DNA of 64,000 bases. Origin: a candidate division Zixibacteria bacterium RBG-1 (GTDB taxonomy: Bacteria; Zixibacteria; MSB-5A5; DSPP01; RBG-1). The notes below the pieces were generated by a model. The model had not been told where the DNA came from and searched no databases. It saw only the letters and a program-made list of their open reading frames with translations. Shown piece after piece: positions 17,788 to 27,414 of this stretch; position 1 is the first letter of the stretch, and the number at the start of each line of letters is the position of its first letter. The position numbers and the translations under genes were made by a program. The stretch covers positions 976,001-1,040,000 of the forward strand of contig AUYT01000001.1 in the NCBI GenBank assembly GCA_000447245.1. The letters are read 5' to 3'.

Positions 17788-18684
17788 ATGTTACAAATTT
17801 CACAAGAAAAAGAGCTGCGTAAAAACCCATTTGGGTACGATATTGAACAGCTCAAAGAGGTTGCTTTAAGGATTCGCCGAGATATTCTCACTATGTTGCC
17901 GGAAGCTGGCTCTGGTCATACCGGGGGACCGCTTTCAGCGGCTGATTTTGGGACTGCTCTATTCTTCAATGAAATGGTGTATGACCCCAAAAATCCAAAA
18001 TGGCCTGACCGGGATATGTGGTTTTTCTCTTTTGGTCACGTCACCCCGGTTCATTACTCTCTTTTAGCTGAAGCCGGCTTTTTCCCCAAGAGAGATTTGT
18101 TAAAATTCAGAAAATTAGATGGTCATTTGCAAGGGCATCCTTCTTGTCTGGACTCACCCGGAATCGAGGTCTCATCAGGTTCTTTGGGCCAGGGGCTTTC
18201 TATAGCTGTAGGTGCCGCTTTAGGGTCAAGAATAGATAAACACCCACGCAGAGTTTACTGTCTCATGAGTGATGGTGAACAGCAGGAGGGCTCCATCTGG
18301 GAAGCAGCCATGTCGGCTGCCCATTATAAGGTAGATAACCTGTGTGGCTTGATCGACTTCAATAACGCTCAAATTGACGGGAAAGTTGAAAACATTATGG
18401 GGATAGAGCCGCTATATGACAAATATAAAGCTTTTGGCTGGCATGCTATTGATATTGACGGACATAACTATAGGCAGATTTTAGATGCTTTAGCCGAAGC
18501 TAAAACTGTCAAAGGGAAGCCAACTGTGATTCTCTGTCGCACCTATATGGGAAAAGGGGTATCTTTTATGGAGGATGATTACCGCTGGCATGGGAAGCCG
18601 CCCAAAAAAGAAGAGGCGGAAAAAGCTCTAATAGAGCTGGGAACTACTTATCAGGAGTGGTATCAACATTTGTTAAATCATTAA
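17788..18684 (+). CDS. Transketolase, N-terminal subunit
   Basis: 298 residues matching the thiamine-pyrophosphate half of transketolase. The GSGHTGGPLSAADFGTALFF opening, the SLGQGLSIAVGAALG segment and the diphosphate-binding SDGEQQEGS...N region are visible. With the next gene it forms a two-subunit enzyme that moves two-carbon ketol units in the non-oxidative pentose phosphate pathway. The split form is common in anaerobes and archaea. Two bases separate the subunits. Confidence 0.93.
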   Translation: MLQISQEKELRKNPFGYDIEQLKEVALRIRRDILTMLPEAGSGHTGGPLSAADFGTALFFNEMVYDPKNPKWPDRDMWFFSFGHVTPVHYSLLAEAGFFPKRDLLKFRKLDGHLQGHPSCLDSPGIEVSSGSLGQGLSIAVGAALGSRIDKHPRRVYCLMSDGEQQEGSIWEAAMSAAHYKVDNLCGLIDFNNAQIDGKVENIMGIEPLYDKYKAFGWHAIDIDGHNYRQILDALAEAKTVKGKPTVILCRTYMGKGVSFMEDDYRWHGKPPKKEEAEKALIELGTTYQEWYQHLLNH

Positions 18685-18685
18685 G

Positions 18686-19642
18686 ATGGAATTCAAAGAG
18701 AAAAAGAAAACCCGAGAGGGTTTTGGCAGAGCTTTAGAAGAATTGGGAGAGAAAAATCCCAATGTAGTGGTCTTGGTGGGGGATTTGGCAGAGTCCACTA
18801 TGGTCCATTTTTTCGCCAAGAAATTTCCGGAAAGATTTTTCCAGATGGGGGTGGCAGAGCAGAATATGACCAATGTGGCTGCGGGTTTGTCTTTGACTGG
18901 GAAAATCCCCTTTTTCTCCACTTACGGTGCCTTTGCTGCCTGTCGCAATCTGGACCATGTCCGGGTCACAATTTGTTATTCTAATTTGAACGTCAAAATC
19001 GGTGGCGCTCATGGAGGAATTTCGGTCGGACCAGACGGAGCTACCCATCAAGCCATGGAAGAGTTTGCCATTATGAGGTCTTTACCCAATATGAAACTGA
19101 TAGTTCCTTGCGACTTCTGGGAAGCCAAAAAAGCTACTTTAAAGTCAGCGGAAATTTGGGGACCTTTTTATATCCGATTTGGCAGGGAAGATGTACCGGT
19201 AGTTACAGATGAGTCTCGTCCCTTTATCTTTGGCAAAGCGGATATCCATCGGGAGGGAAAAGATTTATCCATCATTGCCTGCGGAGTGATGGTTGCCGAA
19301 GCTTTGTCCGCAGCAGAAATGTTAGAATCTCAGGGGATTTCGGCTCGGGTTTTAAATATGCATACTTTGAAGCCGATTGACAAAGAGGCCATTGTAAAAG
19401 CTGCTCAAGAAACCGGAGCTATAGTTACAGCCGAAGAACATCAAATTCATGGGGGTTTAGGATCTACGGTAGCTCAGGTTGTAGCTGAAAATCATCCGGT
19501 GCCCATGGAGTATGTAGCAGTTATGGATCGCTTTGGCATGTCTGGAAAACCGGAGGAGCTGATGAAAGAGTTTGGTATCAAAGATGTCAATATTGTAGAA
19601 AAAGCTTTAAAGGTTTTGAAAAGAAAGAAATCCGGATGTTGA
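18686..19642 (+). CDS. Transketolase, C-terminal subunit
   Basis: 318 residues holding the pyrimidine-binding and C-terminal domains. The start MEFKEKKKTREGFGRALEEL is followed by FFQMGVAEQNMTNVAAGLS with the conserved catalytic glutamate, and EEHQIHGGLGSTVAQ near the end. It completes the enzyme begun by the preceding gene and should be translated with it, being only two bases downstream. Confidence 0.93.
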   Translation: MEFKEKKKTREGFGRALEELGEKNPNVVVLVGDLAESTMVHFFAKKFPERFFQMGVAEQNMTNVAAGLSLTGKIPFFSTYGAFAACRNLDHVRVTICYSNLNVKIGGAHGGISVGPDGATHQAMEEFAIMRSLPNMKLIVPCDFWEAKKATLKSAEIWGPFYIRFGREDVPVVTDESRPFIFGKADIHREGKDLSIIACGVMVAEALSAAEMLESQGISARVLNMHTLKPIDKEAIVKAAQETGAIVTAEEHQIHGGLGSTVAQVVAENHPVPMEYVAVMDRFGMSGKPEELMKEFGIKDVNIVEKALKVLKRKKSGC

Positions 19643-19693
19643 TGTTTTTGATATAATTAGACATTAAACCAAATTCACTTTCCGGTGTGAGCC

Positions 19694-20866
19694 ATGAAAT
19701 TAGCTCAAAGAATGTCCCTTCTGGGGACTGAAACAGCTTTTGAGGTTTTGGATAGGGCCAGGCGATTGGAAGCCGGCGGTAAAAGTATCATCCATCTGGA
19801 GATTGGGGAACCGGACTTTAACACCCCCTCTAACATTATTTCAGCCGCCTGTCGTGCTTTACATGACGGATATACCCATTATGGCCCGGCAGCTGGTTTA
19901 CCGGAGTTAAGAGAAATTATCGCAGAACGGGTTTCCCAAACCAGAAACATAAAAGTCAAACCTTCCAATGTGGTAGTTACTCCAGGAGCTAAACCGATTA
20001 TGTTTTTTGCGGTCTTAGCCCTGATAGAAAAAGGGGATGAGGTCATCTATCCCAACCCTGGTTTTCCGATTTATGAGTCGATTATTGATTTTATAGGAGC
20101 TAAGGCAGTTCCCATAAAATTGAGGGAAGAAAATCAGTTCAGGATGGAAGTGCCTGAGCTAAAAAAGTTGGTGAACAAAAAAACCAAATTATTATTTCTT
20201 AATTCTCCTCACAATCCTACCGGTTCAGTCTTAAGTTATCAGGATTTAGAAGATATTGTAGAAATTGTTTTAAAGCACAAACGACTGTTTGTTTTATCAG
20301 ATGAAATCTACGGTCGGGTTCTCTATGACGGAATGGCACATAGCCCGGCCAGTTTCCCGGGAATGCAAGAGAGAACCATTATTTTGGATGGTTTTTCCAA
20401 GGCCTACGCCATGACTGGTTGGAGATTGGGTTATGGCGTGATGCCGGAGAAATTAGCCCAAGCCATGGCTCAGCTGATGATTAACTCCAATTCCTGCACC
20501 GCCTCTTTTTCTCAAAGGGCAGCCCTGGAAGCTCTGACCGGTCCCCAAGAAGAGGTAGAAAAAATGGTGGCTGAATTCAAAAGGAGACGGGATGTGATTG
20601 TCCAAGAATTAAATTCTATCTCCAAGCTTTCCTGCCAAATCCCTCGGGGTGCATTTTATGCCTTTCCCAATATCAAAAAAACCGGCTGGAAATCCAAAAA
20701 ATTGGCAGATTATCTTTTGGATGAAGCCGGGGTGGCGGTCTTATCAGGGACCTCTTTTGGTAAATATGGAGAGGGATTCGTGAGAATCTCATACGCCAAC
20801 TCCTTAGAGAATATAAAGGAAGGGTTAAATAGAATTCGGAAAGCGGTCGAAAAAATCTCAAAATAA
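19694..20866 (+). CDS. PLP-dependent aminotransferase, class I/II (aspartate-type)
   Basis: 390 residues of fold type I. The PLP lysine is K236 in DGFSKAYAMTGWRLGY; NSPHNPTG and SDEIYGRVLYDG also fit the AspC/Ib subgroup. It probably transfers amino groups between aspartate or another amino acid and 2-oxoglutarate. Substrate cannot be fixed from sequence. It stands alone between the transketolase pair and a terminator. Confidence 0.88.
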   Translation: MKLAQRMSLLGTETAFEVLDRARRLEAGGKSIIHLEIGEPDFNTPSNIISAACRALHDGYTHYGPAAGLPELREIIAERVSQTRNIKVKPSNVVVTPGAKPIMFFAVLALIEKGDEVIYPNPGFPIYESIIDFIGAKAVPIKLREENQFRMEVPELKKLVNKKTKLLFLNSPHNPTGSVLSYQDLEDIVEIVLKHKRLFVLSDEIYGRVLYDGMAHSPASFPGMQERTIILDGFSKAYAMTGWRLGYGVMPEKLAQAMAQLMINSNSCTASFSQRAALEALTGPQEEVEKMVAEFKRRRDVIVQELNSISKLSCQIPRGAFYAFPNIKKTGWKSKKLADYLLDEAGVAVLSGTSFGKYGEGFVRISYANSLENIKEGLNRIRKAVEKISK

Positions 20867-20892
20867 TAAGTTAACTAACCCAACATTTTGCG

Positions 20893-20926
20893 AGCTCCTT
20901 GACAAACAGGAGCTTTTTTTTATTTT
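20893..20926 (+). terminator. Terminator whose loop carries the next promoter's -35
   Basis: AGCTCC (20893-20898) pairs with GGAGCT (20909-20914), followed by a T run. The loop contains TTGACA at 20899-20904, and TATTTT at 20921-20926 sits 16 bases on, forming a candidate promoter for dacB at 20937. Confidence 0.75.
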
Positions 20927-20936
20927 AAAATCTATT

Positions 20937-22406
20937 ATGAGTTTGAAAAAACTTATTTTCCTTGGTCTGGTTGCCTTCAATTTTTCTTCTGCTCCAATTC
21001 TGGGGGAAGAATCTCAATTCCAAGCCCAGGTTTCTTCCAAAATTGATTCATTTCTGGCGTTACCAGAATTTTCCGGTATAAATTTTGGCATTGCCATTTA
21101 TTCTTTGGATGACAAAGTGATGCTCTACGAAAAAAACAGCCAGCGGCTGTTTGTGCCGGCTTCCAATATGAAGCTGGTGACTTCAGCCTGTGCCTTAAGG
21201 AAATTGGGTCCGAATTTTCAATTTAAAACTGAAATTTTCTCCACCGGGAACATCGAAAATGGAACTCTAAAGGGAAATTTGATTCTGAAAGGTTTTGGCG
21301 ACCCCACCATCTCCGGCAGGTTTAAAGATAAACAGGTCACCAAGGCTTTAGAGGAATGGGCAGACTCTTTAAAAAGATATAGAATTGAAGAAATTGAGGG
21401 GGATATTTATGCAGACGAATCTTATTTTGACACCGTTCGCTGGGGACCGGGCTGGTCTTGGGATGATTTGTCTTACTGGTATGCAGCTGAAATATCTGCT
21501 CTATCTTTTAATGATAACTGCGTGGACTTATATTTTAAAGCCAACAAAATTGTGGGCGCACCGGTGCAAATACTGATTAATCCCCAGACTAAATATATAA
21601 AAATTTACAATAATACTTTAACTTCTTCACCCGGAACTGAAAAAACTATCGATTACTATCGCCCTCCTTTTGGAAATGCGGTTACTATTTTTGGAAATAT
21701 TCCGGTAGATGATACTTCCATTCTCCCGGACTATGTCAGTATCCATGACCCGGCTTCCTACGCCGTTTTTGTCTTTAAAGAAATTTTACAGCAAAAGGAA
21801 TTGGAAGTTCACAAAAATAAAAAATATCAAAAAAGCAGAAACTCTGCCCGGAATCTGGTTTTCGGATATTATTCTCCTCCTCTGACTGGAATAGTCAAAG
21901 TCATCAACAAACGCAGCCAGAATTTATTTGCAGACTGTGTCTTGAAAACTTTGGGTAAAGAAATGAAAGACCAGGGTAGCTTTGTAGCAGGAGTCTCGGT
22001 TCTGTTGGATTTTTTAAAAGAAATCGGGATTCCGGAAAATCAATATAAAATCTACGATGGCTCCGGTTTATCCTATATGAATTTACTCACTCCTAATTGC
22101 TTGGTAAAACTCTTAGAATATATGTACCAAAGCCCCCAGTTTAACAATTTTTATGAATCGATGGCAATTCCGGGAATAGATAAGGGGGTAGAACAGAGAA
22201 TGAAGGGACTGGATTTGACCGATAAAATGAGAGTGAAGACCGGATTTATCACTAACGCTATCTGCTTTTCAGGGTATATCAAAGACAGAAGTAATAAATT
22301 TTACGCTTTCTCAATCATGGCCAATAATTACACTTCGGACAAGACCAAAATCTGGGAATTGGAAGATAAAATTTGTCAGCTTCTTTTAGATTATGATGGT
22401 AAATAA
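20937..22406 (+). CDS. dacB: D-Ala-D-Ala carboxypeptidase/endopeptidase, PBP4 family (S13)
   Basis: 489 residues with an N-terminal signal peptide. The three penicillin-binding motifs are visible: SNMK (SxxK) in VPASNMKLVTSA, SQN (SxN) in RSQNLFADCVL, and KTG in RVKTGFITNA. A large insert between the first two motifs is typical of PBP4. It trims or cleaves peptide cross-links of murein in the periplasm. It heads an operon of murein-peptide enzymes (alr, ldcA, epimerase, amidase). Confidence 0.92.
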   Translation: MSLKKLIFLGLVAFNFSSAPILGEESQFQAQVSSKIDSFLALPEFSGINFGIAIYSLDDKVMLYEKNSQRLFVPASNMKLVTSACALRKLGPNFQFKTEIFSTGNIENGTLKGNLILKGFGDPTISGRFKDKQVTKALEEWADSLKRYRIEEIEGDIYADESYFDTVRWGPGWSWDDLSYWYAAEISALSFNDNCVDLYFKANKIVGAPVQILINPQTKYIKIYNNTLTSSPGTEKTIDYYRPPFGNAVTIFGNIPVDDTSILPDYVSIHDPASYAVFVFKEILQQKELEVHKNKKYQKSRNSARNLVFGYYSPPLTGIVKVINKRSQNLFADCVLKTLGKEMKDQGSFVAGVSVLLDFLKEIGIPENQYKIYDGSGLSYMNLLTPNCLVKLLEYMYQSPQFNNFYESMAIPGIDKGVEQRMKGLDLTDKMRVKTGFITNAICFSGYIKDRSNKFYAFSIMANNYTSDKTKIWELEDKICQLLLDYDGK

Positions 22407-22423
22407 TTCAAATTTGTCAAAAG

Positions 22424-23554
22424 ATGAAAGCCCATAAATTCTCCCGACCGGCTTGGCTGGAAGTGGATTTGAAGGCTCTGGCTTACAACTGCAGAAATAT
22501 AAAACAGAAATTAGGAAAAAATGTGGAGCTTATGGCTGTGGTCAAGGCCGACGGTTACGGTATCGGAGCTGTCGAATGCTCCAAAGTTTTTCTGAAAAAT
22601 GGAGCCACTTCTTTAGGGGTAGCAATAGTTGAAGAAGCCATTCAACTGAGAAAAGTCGGAATAAAATCCCCTATTTTGATTATTTATCCGGAAGCGGTTG
22701 GCAGGGAAGAATTAGTGGTTAAATATAAGCTGGACCAGGTGGTATGCGAGCTGAAGTTTGCCCAAAATTTATCCCGCATAGCCAAAAGAAATAAAAATAT
22801 TGCCAATGTTTTTCTGAAAGTAGACACCGGAATGGGAAGATACGGCTTTACTCCGGAAGAAACCGTTGAATTTGCCAAACGGATTTCCAAATTGCCTAAT
22901 CTAAAAATTAAAGGGATTATGTCCCATTTTTCCAGTGCTTTTATGAAAGATAAGACCTATAGCTACGAAGAGTTGTCCAAATTCAGAAAAACTCTGCAAC
23001 TTTTAAATCAAGCCAAAATTGACATTCCCATAAAATCTTTGGCCAATAGTTCCGGAGTCTTAGATATTCCGGAAAGTTATTTTAATCAGGCCCGGGTCGG
23101 AATACTGTTGTATGGTATTTACCCTTCTTTGGAAAATGAGCCAACCATTATGGTAAAACCAGCAGCCAGTCTCAAAGCTAAAATCTCATTTTTAAAAAAA
23201 GTTTTCTCCAGCACGCCTATCAGTTATATGAGAACTTTTCACACGAACCGAGAATCTGTGATAGCCACAGTTCCCATGGGATATTGTGACGGGTATAATT
23301 TCTTTTTATCCAATAAGGGAAAAGCTTTGGTTCATGGAAAGTTAGTTCCACTGATAGGCAGAATCTGTATGGATACGCTGATGCTGGATGTGACCGACGT
23401 GCCAGATGCCAAAATAGGCGATGAGGTAGTTTTTGTCGGCACGCAAAATGGTTCGGAGATTTCGGTCTGGGATGTAGGTGAGTGGGCCGGAACTATGGCT
23501 TATGATATTATCACCCGGATGGGAAAAAGATTACCCAGAATTTACAAAAAATGA
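22424..23554 (+). CDS. alr: Alanine racemase
   Basis: 376 residues, normal length. PLP lysine K41 lies in MAVVKADGYGIG. The second-domain catalytic tyrosine fits SYMRTFHT, and MGYCDGY and GRICMDTLMLDV are family motifs. It interconverts L- and D-alanine, feeding D-Ala-D-Ala synthesis or recovering D-Ala released by the neighbouring carboxypeptidases. The stop overlaps ldcA by four bases. Confidence 0.95.
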   Translation: MKAHKFSRPAWLEVDLKALAYNCRNIKQKLGKNVELMAVVKADGYGIGAVECSKVFLKNGATSLGVAIVEEAIQLRKVGIKSPILIIYPEAVGREELVVKYKLDQVVCELKFAQNLSRIAKRNKNIANVFLKVDTGMGRYGFTPEETVEFAKRISKLPNLKIKGIMSHFSSAFMKDKTYSYEELSKFRKTLQLLNQAKIDIPIKSLANSSGVLDIPESYFNQARVGILLYGIYPSLENEPTIMVKPAASLKAKISFLKKVFSSTPISYMRTFHTNRESVIATVPMGYCDGYNFFLSNKGKALVHGKLVPLIGRICMDTLMLDVTDVPDAKIGDEVVFVGTQNGSEISVWDVGEWAGTMAYDIITRMGKRLPRIYKK

Positions 23555-24483
23555 TTAAACCTAAAAAACTCCAAATTGGAGACACTATTGGTGTATTATC
23601 CCCTGCCAGTCCGGTAAATTCAAAGAAACTGAAAAGAGGAGTTTTGAAACTGAAAAAATTGGGATACGAAGTCATTCTAGATAAAAATGTTTTAGCCAAA
23701 AGAGGATTTTTAGCCGGTCCGGATAAAATCAGAGCTAATGCTATAAATCGGATGTTTGCCAACCCCCAAGTAAAAGCCATCCTGTGTTCCAGAGGAGGAT
23801 ATGGAACTTTGAGATTATTAGACTTGCTGGATTACAAAACCATCAGAAAAAATCCAAAAATTCTGGTGGGATTCAGCGATATTACTGCTCTACACTTGGC
23901 CATCAATAAAAAATGTAATTTGGTTACTTTTCACGGACCGATGGTGGCCGGTGATTTTTCAAGACTTAGCAAGTATAACCAAACATATTTCCTAAAAGCA
24001 GTTTTACAAACCGAACCAATTGGTAAAATTCAAAATTCAAAGCGTCTTGGAAATTGGAAGGTTATAACAGCGGGAAAAGCTTCAGGAAAAATCTTGGGAG
24101 GAAATTTGACTTTGATTTGCCGCTTAATGGGAACCGACTATCAGCCGGATTTCAAAAACAAAATCTTATTTTTGGAAGATATTAATTCCGAACCTTATCA
24201 AATTGACAGTCTCTTGGCCCAATTACACCTGGCGGGTGTTTTGGATAGAGTCAAAGGTATAGTCATTGGAGAATTTTTTAACTTCGGGTCGCGCAAGTTA
24301 GATTATTCCAGTTTAAGTTCACGACAAGTTTTTGAAGATTATTTTAAGGGTAGACTCTATCCGGTCATATATCCGGTTTCCTGCGGGCATGGGAAAGATA
24401 AGATTACCATTCCTTTGGGAGTTAAAGTCACCATAGATACCTACAAAAAAATATTTTCGATTGATGAGGCAGGAGTCAAATGA
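23551..24483 (+). CDS. ldcA: Muramoyltetrapeptide L,D-carboxypeptidase (S66)
   Basis: 310 residues. The opening MIKPKKLQIGDTIGVLSPASP, the nucleophile region CSRGGYGTLRLLD and the C-terminal VSCGHGKDKITIPLG are characteristic of the S66 serine peptidases. It removes terminal D-Ala from murein tetrapeptides in the cytoplasm during recycling. ATGA overlaps on both sides, with alr and the epimerase, point to tight coupling. Confidence 0.92.
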   Translation: MIKPKKLQIGDTIGVLSPASPVNSKKLKRGVLKLKKLGYEVILDKNVLAKRGFLAGPDKIRANAINRMFANPQVKAILCSRGGYGTLRLLDLLDYKTIRKNPKILVGFSDITALHLAINKKCNLVTFHGPMVAGDFSRLSKYNQTYFLKAVLQTEPIGKIQNSKRLGNWKVITAGKASGKILGGNLTLICRLMGTDYQPDFKNKILFLEDINSEPYQIDSLLAQLHLAGVLDRVKGIVIGEFFNFGSRKLDYSSLSSRQVFEDYFKGRLYPVIYPVSCGHGKDKITIPLGVKVTIDTYKKIFSIDEAGVK

Positions 24484-25481
24484 AGTTTGGCTGGGAAGTT
24501 TTAGAACTTAAACTAAAAGATACTTTCCGAATCTCCCGAGGAGAGGTGGATTGTAAAAAAATAGTGGTGGCTCATATTGATGAGAGCATGGGTGAGGCTT
24601 CTCCCTACGGTTACTATAATGAAAATTTTGAAACAGTGATTTCATTTTTTGAAAAAACTAAACCTGTAATAGAAAGAGAATCTCTCGTAATCAAAAGAAT
24701 TTTGAATAAGATGGAAAATATTGCCAATCTGAACTACTCTGCCAAGGCTGCCATTGATACGGCGTTGTATGATTTGGTTGGCAAGAAAGAGAACCTTCCG
24801 GTTTACGATTATTTAGGACTTTCCGGTGAAATTAAAGCTCCTATATCCTATACCATTGGAATTGACAGTTTAGATAAAATGCAGGGAAAGACCCACCAGG
24901 CGAAAGGATTCCAGGTTTACAAAATAAAAGTCGGTTTTCCCGGTGATATAGAAATAATAAAGAGAATCCGGGAAGTTACTGATAAGAAAATCAGAGTAGA
25001 TGCCAACGGAGGCTGGTCAGCCGAAGAAGCCATCAAGAAAATCAACCAGTTAGAAGAGTTAGGCGTTGAATTGGTAGAGCAGCCCTTGAAAGCGGATAAT
25101 ATAGATGGTTTGAAACTGGTACGCCAAAACACATTTTTACCCATAATTTTGGATGAACCGATTTGCACTTCCCAAGATATAGCTCAATTCGTAGGATTAT
25201 GTGACGGGATAAATGTCAAACTAATGAAATGCGGCGGGTTGACCGAAGCTTTAAAGATGATTAACTTGGCTAAATCGCTGAAATTAAAAATTATGTTAGG
25301 GTGTATGATTGAATCCTCTTTAGGAATCACGGCTATGGCGCATCTGGCTTCTCTGGCAGATTACCTGGATTTGGACGGAAATCTTTTGATTTCCAATGAT
25401 CCGTTTGATGGTGTGAAATTAGCAAACGGTAAATTGGTTTTGCCTGAAGGAGCCGGATTAGGAGTTAGAAGAAAAAATTAA
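24480..25481 (+). CDS. ykfB: L-Ala-D/L-Glu (dipeptide) epimerase, enolase superfamily
   Basis: 333 residues. Enolase-superfamily catalytic features are present: KxK in VYKIKVG, the metal acids in RVDANGGW, VEQPL and ILDEPIC, and the second lysine region KLMKCGGLTEA. It would epimerise the D-Glu of L-Ala-D-Glu released from murein. Its place right after ldcA (four-base overlap) fits a recycling role, although related epimerases act on other dipeptides. Confidence 0.87.
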   Translation: MKFGWEVLELKLKDTFRISRGEVDCKKIVVAHIDESMGEASPYGYYNENFETVISFFEKTKPVIERESLVIKRILNKMENIANLNYSAKAAIDTALYDLVGKKENLPVYDYLGLSGEIKAPISYTIGIDSLDKMQGKTHQAKGFQVYKIKVGFPGDIEIIKRIREVTDKKIRVDANGGWSAEEAIKKINQLEELGVELVEQPLKADNIDGLKLVRQNTFLPIILDEPICTSQDIAQFVGLCDGINVKLMKCGGLTEALKMINLAKSLKLKIMLGCMIESSLGITAMAHLASLADYLDLDGNLLISNDPFDGVKLANGKLVLPEGAGLGVRRKN

Positions 25482-25496
25482 ATTTCCGATAAATTT

Positions 25497-27407
25497 ATGA
25501 AAATAATTTTTAAAATATTTTTAACTCTAATTTTTTTCAAGACTATAGCTTTTTCCCAAGTTCCAGAAATTTCTCAAGTTTCTTCGGCTTCAAATCCTCC
25601 GGTTATAAATGTGATTTACCCCAAAGAAGGGCAGATTATAAATGCCAAAGACTCTACTTTTATTATCGGAAACGTCACTCCCCGCTCTGAGTTGAAGATA
25701 AACGGATTTCCGGTCAGGGTCTATGGCAACGGGGCTTTTTTGGGGTTTATACCTCTGACGCCGGGAGATTTTACATTTGAGCTGATAGCTACCAATAAAG
25801 GGGGAACTACAATCAGGACTTTGGCAGTCAGGGTTCCTCTACCGGTTATTCCCACTCCACCGGATAGTTTCAGAATTGAAACTGAGGGAAAATTGCCGGA
25901 TGTGAATATGCTTTTAACTGGCGGTGATTTGATTCAGGTAAAGTTCAGAGGAACACCCCAACAAAAAGGATTTTTCAAAATTGAAGACCTGACTGGTTGG
26001 CTGCCGATGGTAGAGACGGGTGTCAAAGCCGACAGCTTGCCGGGTAATTTTGTCTTCGGGGCCGGACAATTATCGGATTCATTGTTATCGGAAGGGATAT
26101 ATTCCGGAAGCTATCTGATTAAGCCAACCGATAAGATTGATTCTGTCAAAATTTTCTTTCAGTTAGTTAAATCTATGGCGGTGGAAAAAGATTCTCTGGA
26201 GAAATTTTTGAACAACAATAAAATGATAAAGAAAGGAGGTCCGGATACGGTTAATTTTTCCCTGTGTTTTCAGGACTCGGCTGCCGGAAAACTTACTGTT
26301 ACCCAGTGGGAGATACCTCAAATCGTGGAGCTGATCGATACCACCCAGATTGCCCGCACCGGGCCCAATCTGGGATATTCGCTTTTGTTTCAGCCCCAGG
26401 GGGTCAAAGCCGTAGCCACGGCCAAAATCGGAACCTGGGTCCGCTTGAAACTATCCGATTCCGAAGCGGCCTGGGTGACAGAAGAGAAAATCAGATATCT
26501 CCCTCCGGGAACTCCAGTTCCACAGAGCAGCATCAGTTTTATCAAAAATGAATCCACAGCCGACAAAACCAAACTAATTTTTAATTTGTCCGAAAAACTT
26601 CCTTTCCGGGTAGAGCAGAGCACCAATCCACCGTCTCTTACTCTGACCATCTACTACGCTACCTCGAACGTGAATTTTATCCGCTATGACACCAAGCGTA
26701 AATTCATTGATAACATCCAGTGGCAGCAGCCGGAGAAAAGGGTTTTTCAGCTGAAAGTTTTGTTGAGATTAAAACAGCAGTGGGGGTATGATGTTTATTA
26801 TGAGAATAACAATTTAATTTTTGAGATAAACAGAGCCCCCAGGTGGGCTGACAATTTGAACGGCTTGAAAATCTGCGTGGATGCCGGACATTCCGAGGAT
26901 AACGGTGCTATTGGACCTACCGGATTAACAGAAAAGGAAGTCAATTTGCAGATTGCCAAGAAGGTAAAAAACCTCTTAGAAAGCCATGGCGCCAATGTGA
27001 TTATGACCCGTTCGGGGATGGAGCATGTTCCCTTATATCACCGCCCCAAAATTTCCTTAGAATCCAAGGCGGATATTTTTATTTCGATTCATAATAATTC
27101 GCATCCGGACGGGATAGACCCCATGGTTTATAATGGAACCAGCGTTTATTATTATCATCCCCAATCAGAGCTTTTAGCGGAAAAAATTCACAAATATTTA
27201 CTGAATAATCTGGGGATTCCGGATCAGGGATTATATCATGCCAACTTTGCAGTTCTGCGGCCTCCCCAATATCTATCAGTATTGGTGGAATGTGCTTTCA
27301 TAATTGTACCGGAACAGGAAATGCTCCTGCGAACTGAATCTTTTCAGAATAAAATTGCTAATTCGATTTATTTGGCATTAAGCGAGTTTTTGCAAGCGGT
27401 AAAATAA
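25497..27407 (+). CDS. N-acetylmuramoyl-L-alanine amidase with N-terminal accessory domains
   Basis: 636 residues with a signal peptide. An Ig-like domain (about residues 30-125) is followed by an SH3-like segment (about 265-345, GTWVRLKLSDSEAAWV), an AMIN-like domain (about 350-440) and a C-terminal amidase_3 zinc domain. Zinc ligands appear in VDAGHSED, EKEVN and SIHNNSH, with the catalytic glutamate in LVECAF. It cuts the amide bond between murein glycan and peptide in the periplasm. It closes the murein operon and is larger than E. coli AmiC. Confidence 0.88.
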   Translation: MKIIFKIFLTLIFFKTIAFSQVPEISQVSSASNPPVINVIYPKEGQIINAKDSTFIIGNVTPRSELKINGFPVRVYGNGAFLGFIPLTPGDFTFELIATNKGGTTIRTLAVRVPLPVIPTPPDSFRIETEGKLPDVNMLLTGGDLIQVKFRGTPQQKGFFKIEDLTGWLPMVETGVKADSLPGNFVFGAGQLSDSLLSEGIYSGSYLIKPTDKIDSVKIFFQLVKSMAVEKDSLEKFLNNNKMIKKGGPDTVNFSLCFQDSAAGKLTVTQWEIPQIVELIDTTQIARTGPNLGYSLLFQPQGVKAVATAKIGTWVRLKLSDSEAAWVTEEKIRYLPPGTPVPQSSISFIKNESTADKTKLIFNLSEKLPFRVEQSTNPPSLTLTIYYATSNVNFIRYDTKRKFIDNIQWQQPEKRVFQLKVLLRLKQQWGYDVYYENNNLIFEINRAPRWADNLNGLKICVDAGHSEDNGAIGPTGLTEKEVNLQIAKKVKNLLESHGANVIMTRSGMEHVPLYHRPKISLESKADIFISIHNNSHPDGIDPMVYNGTSVYYYHPQSELLAEKIHKYLLNNLGIPDQGLYHANFAVLRPPQYLSVLVECAFIIVPEQEMLLRTESFQNKIANSIYLALSEFLQAVK

Positions 27408-27414
27408 ATTTGTT

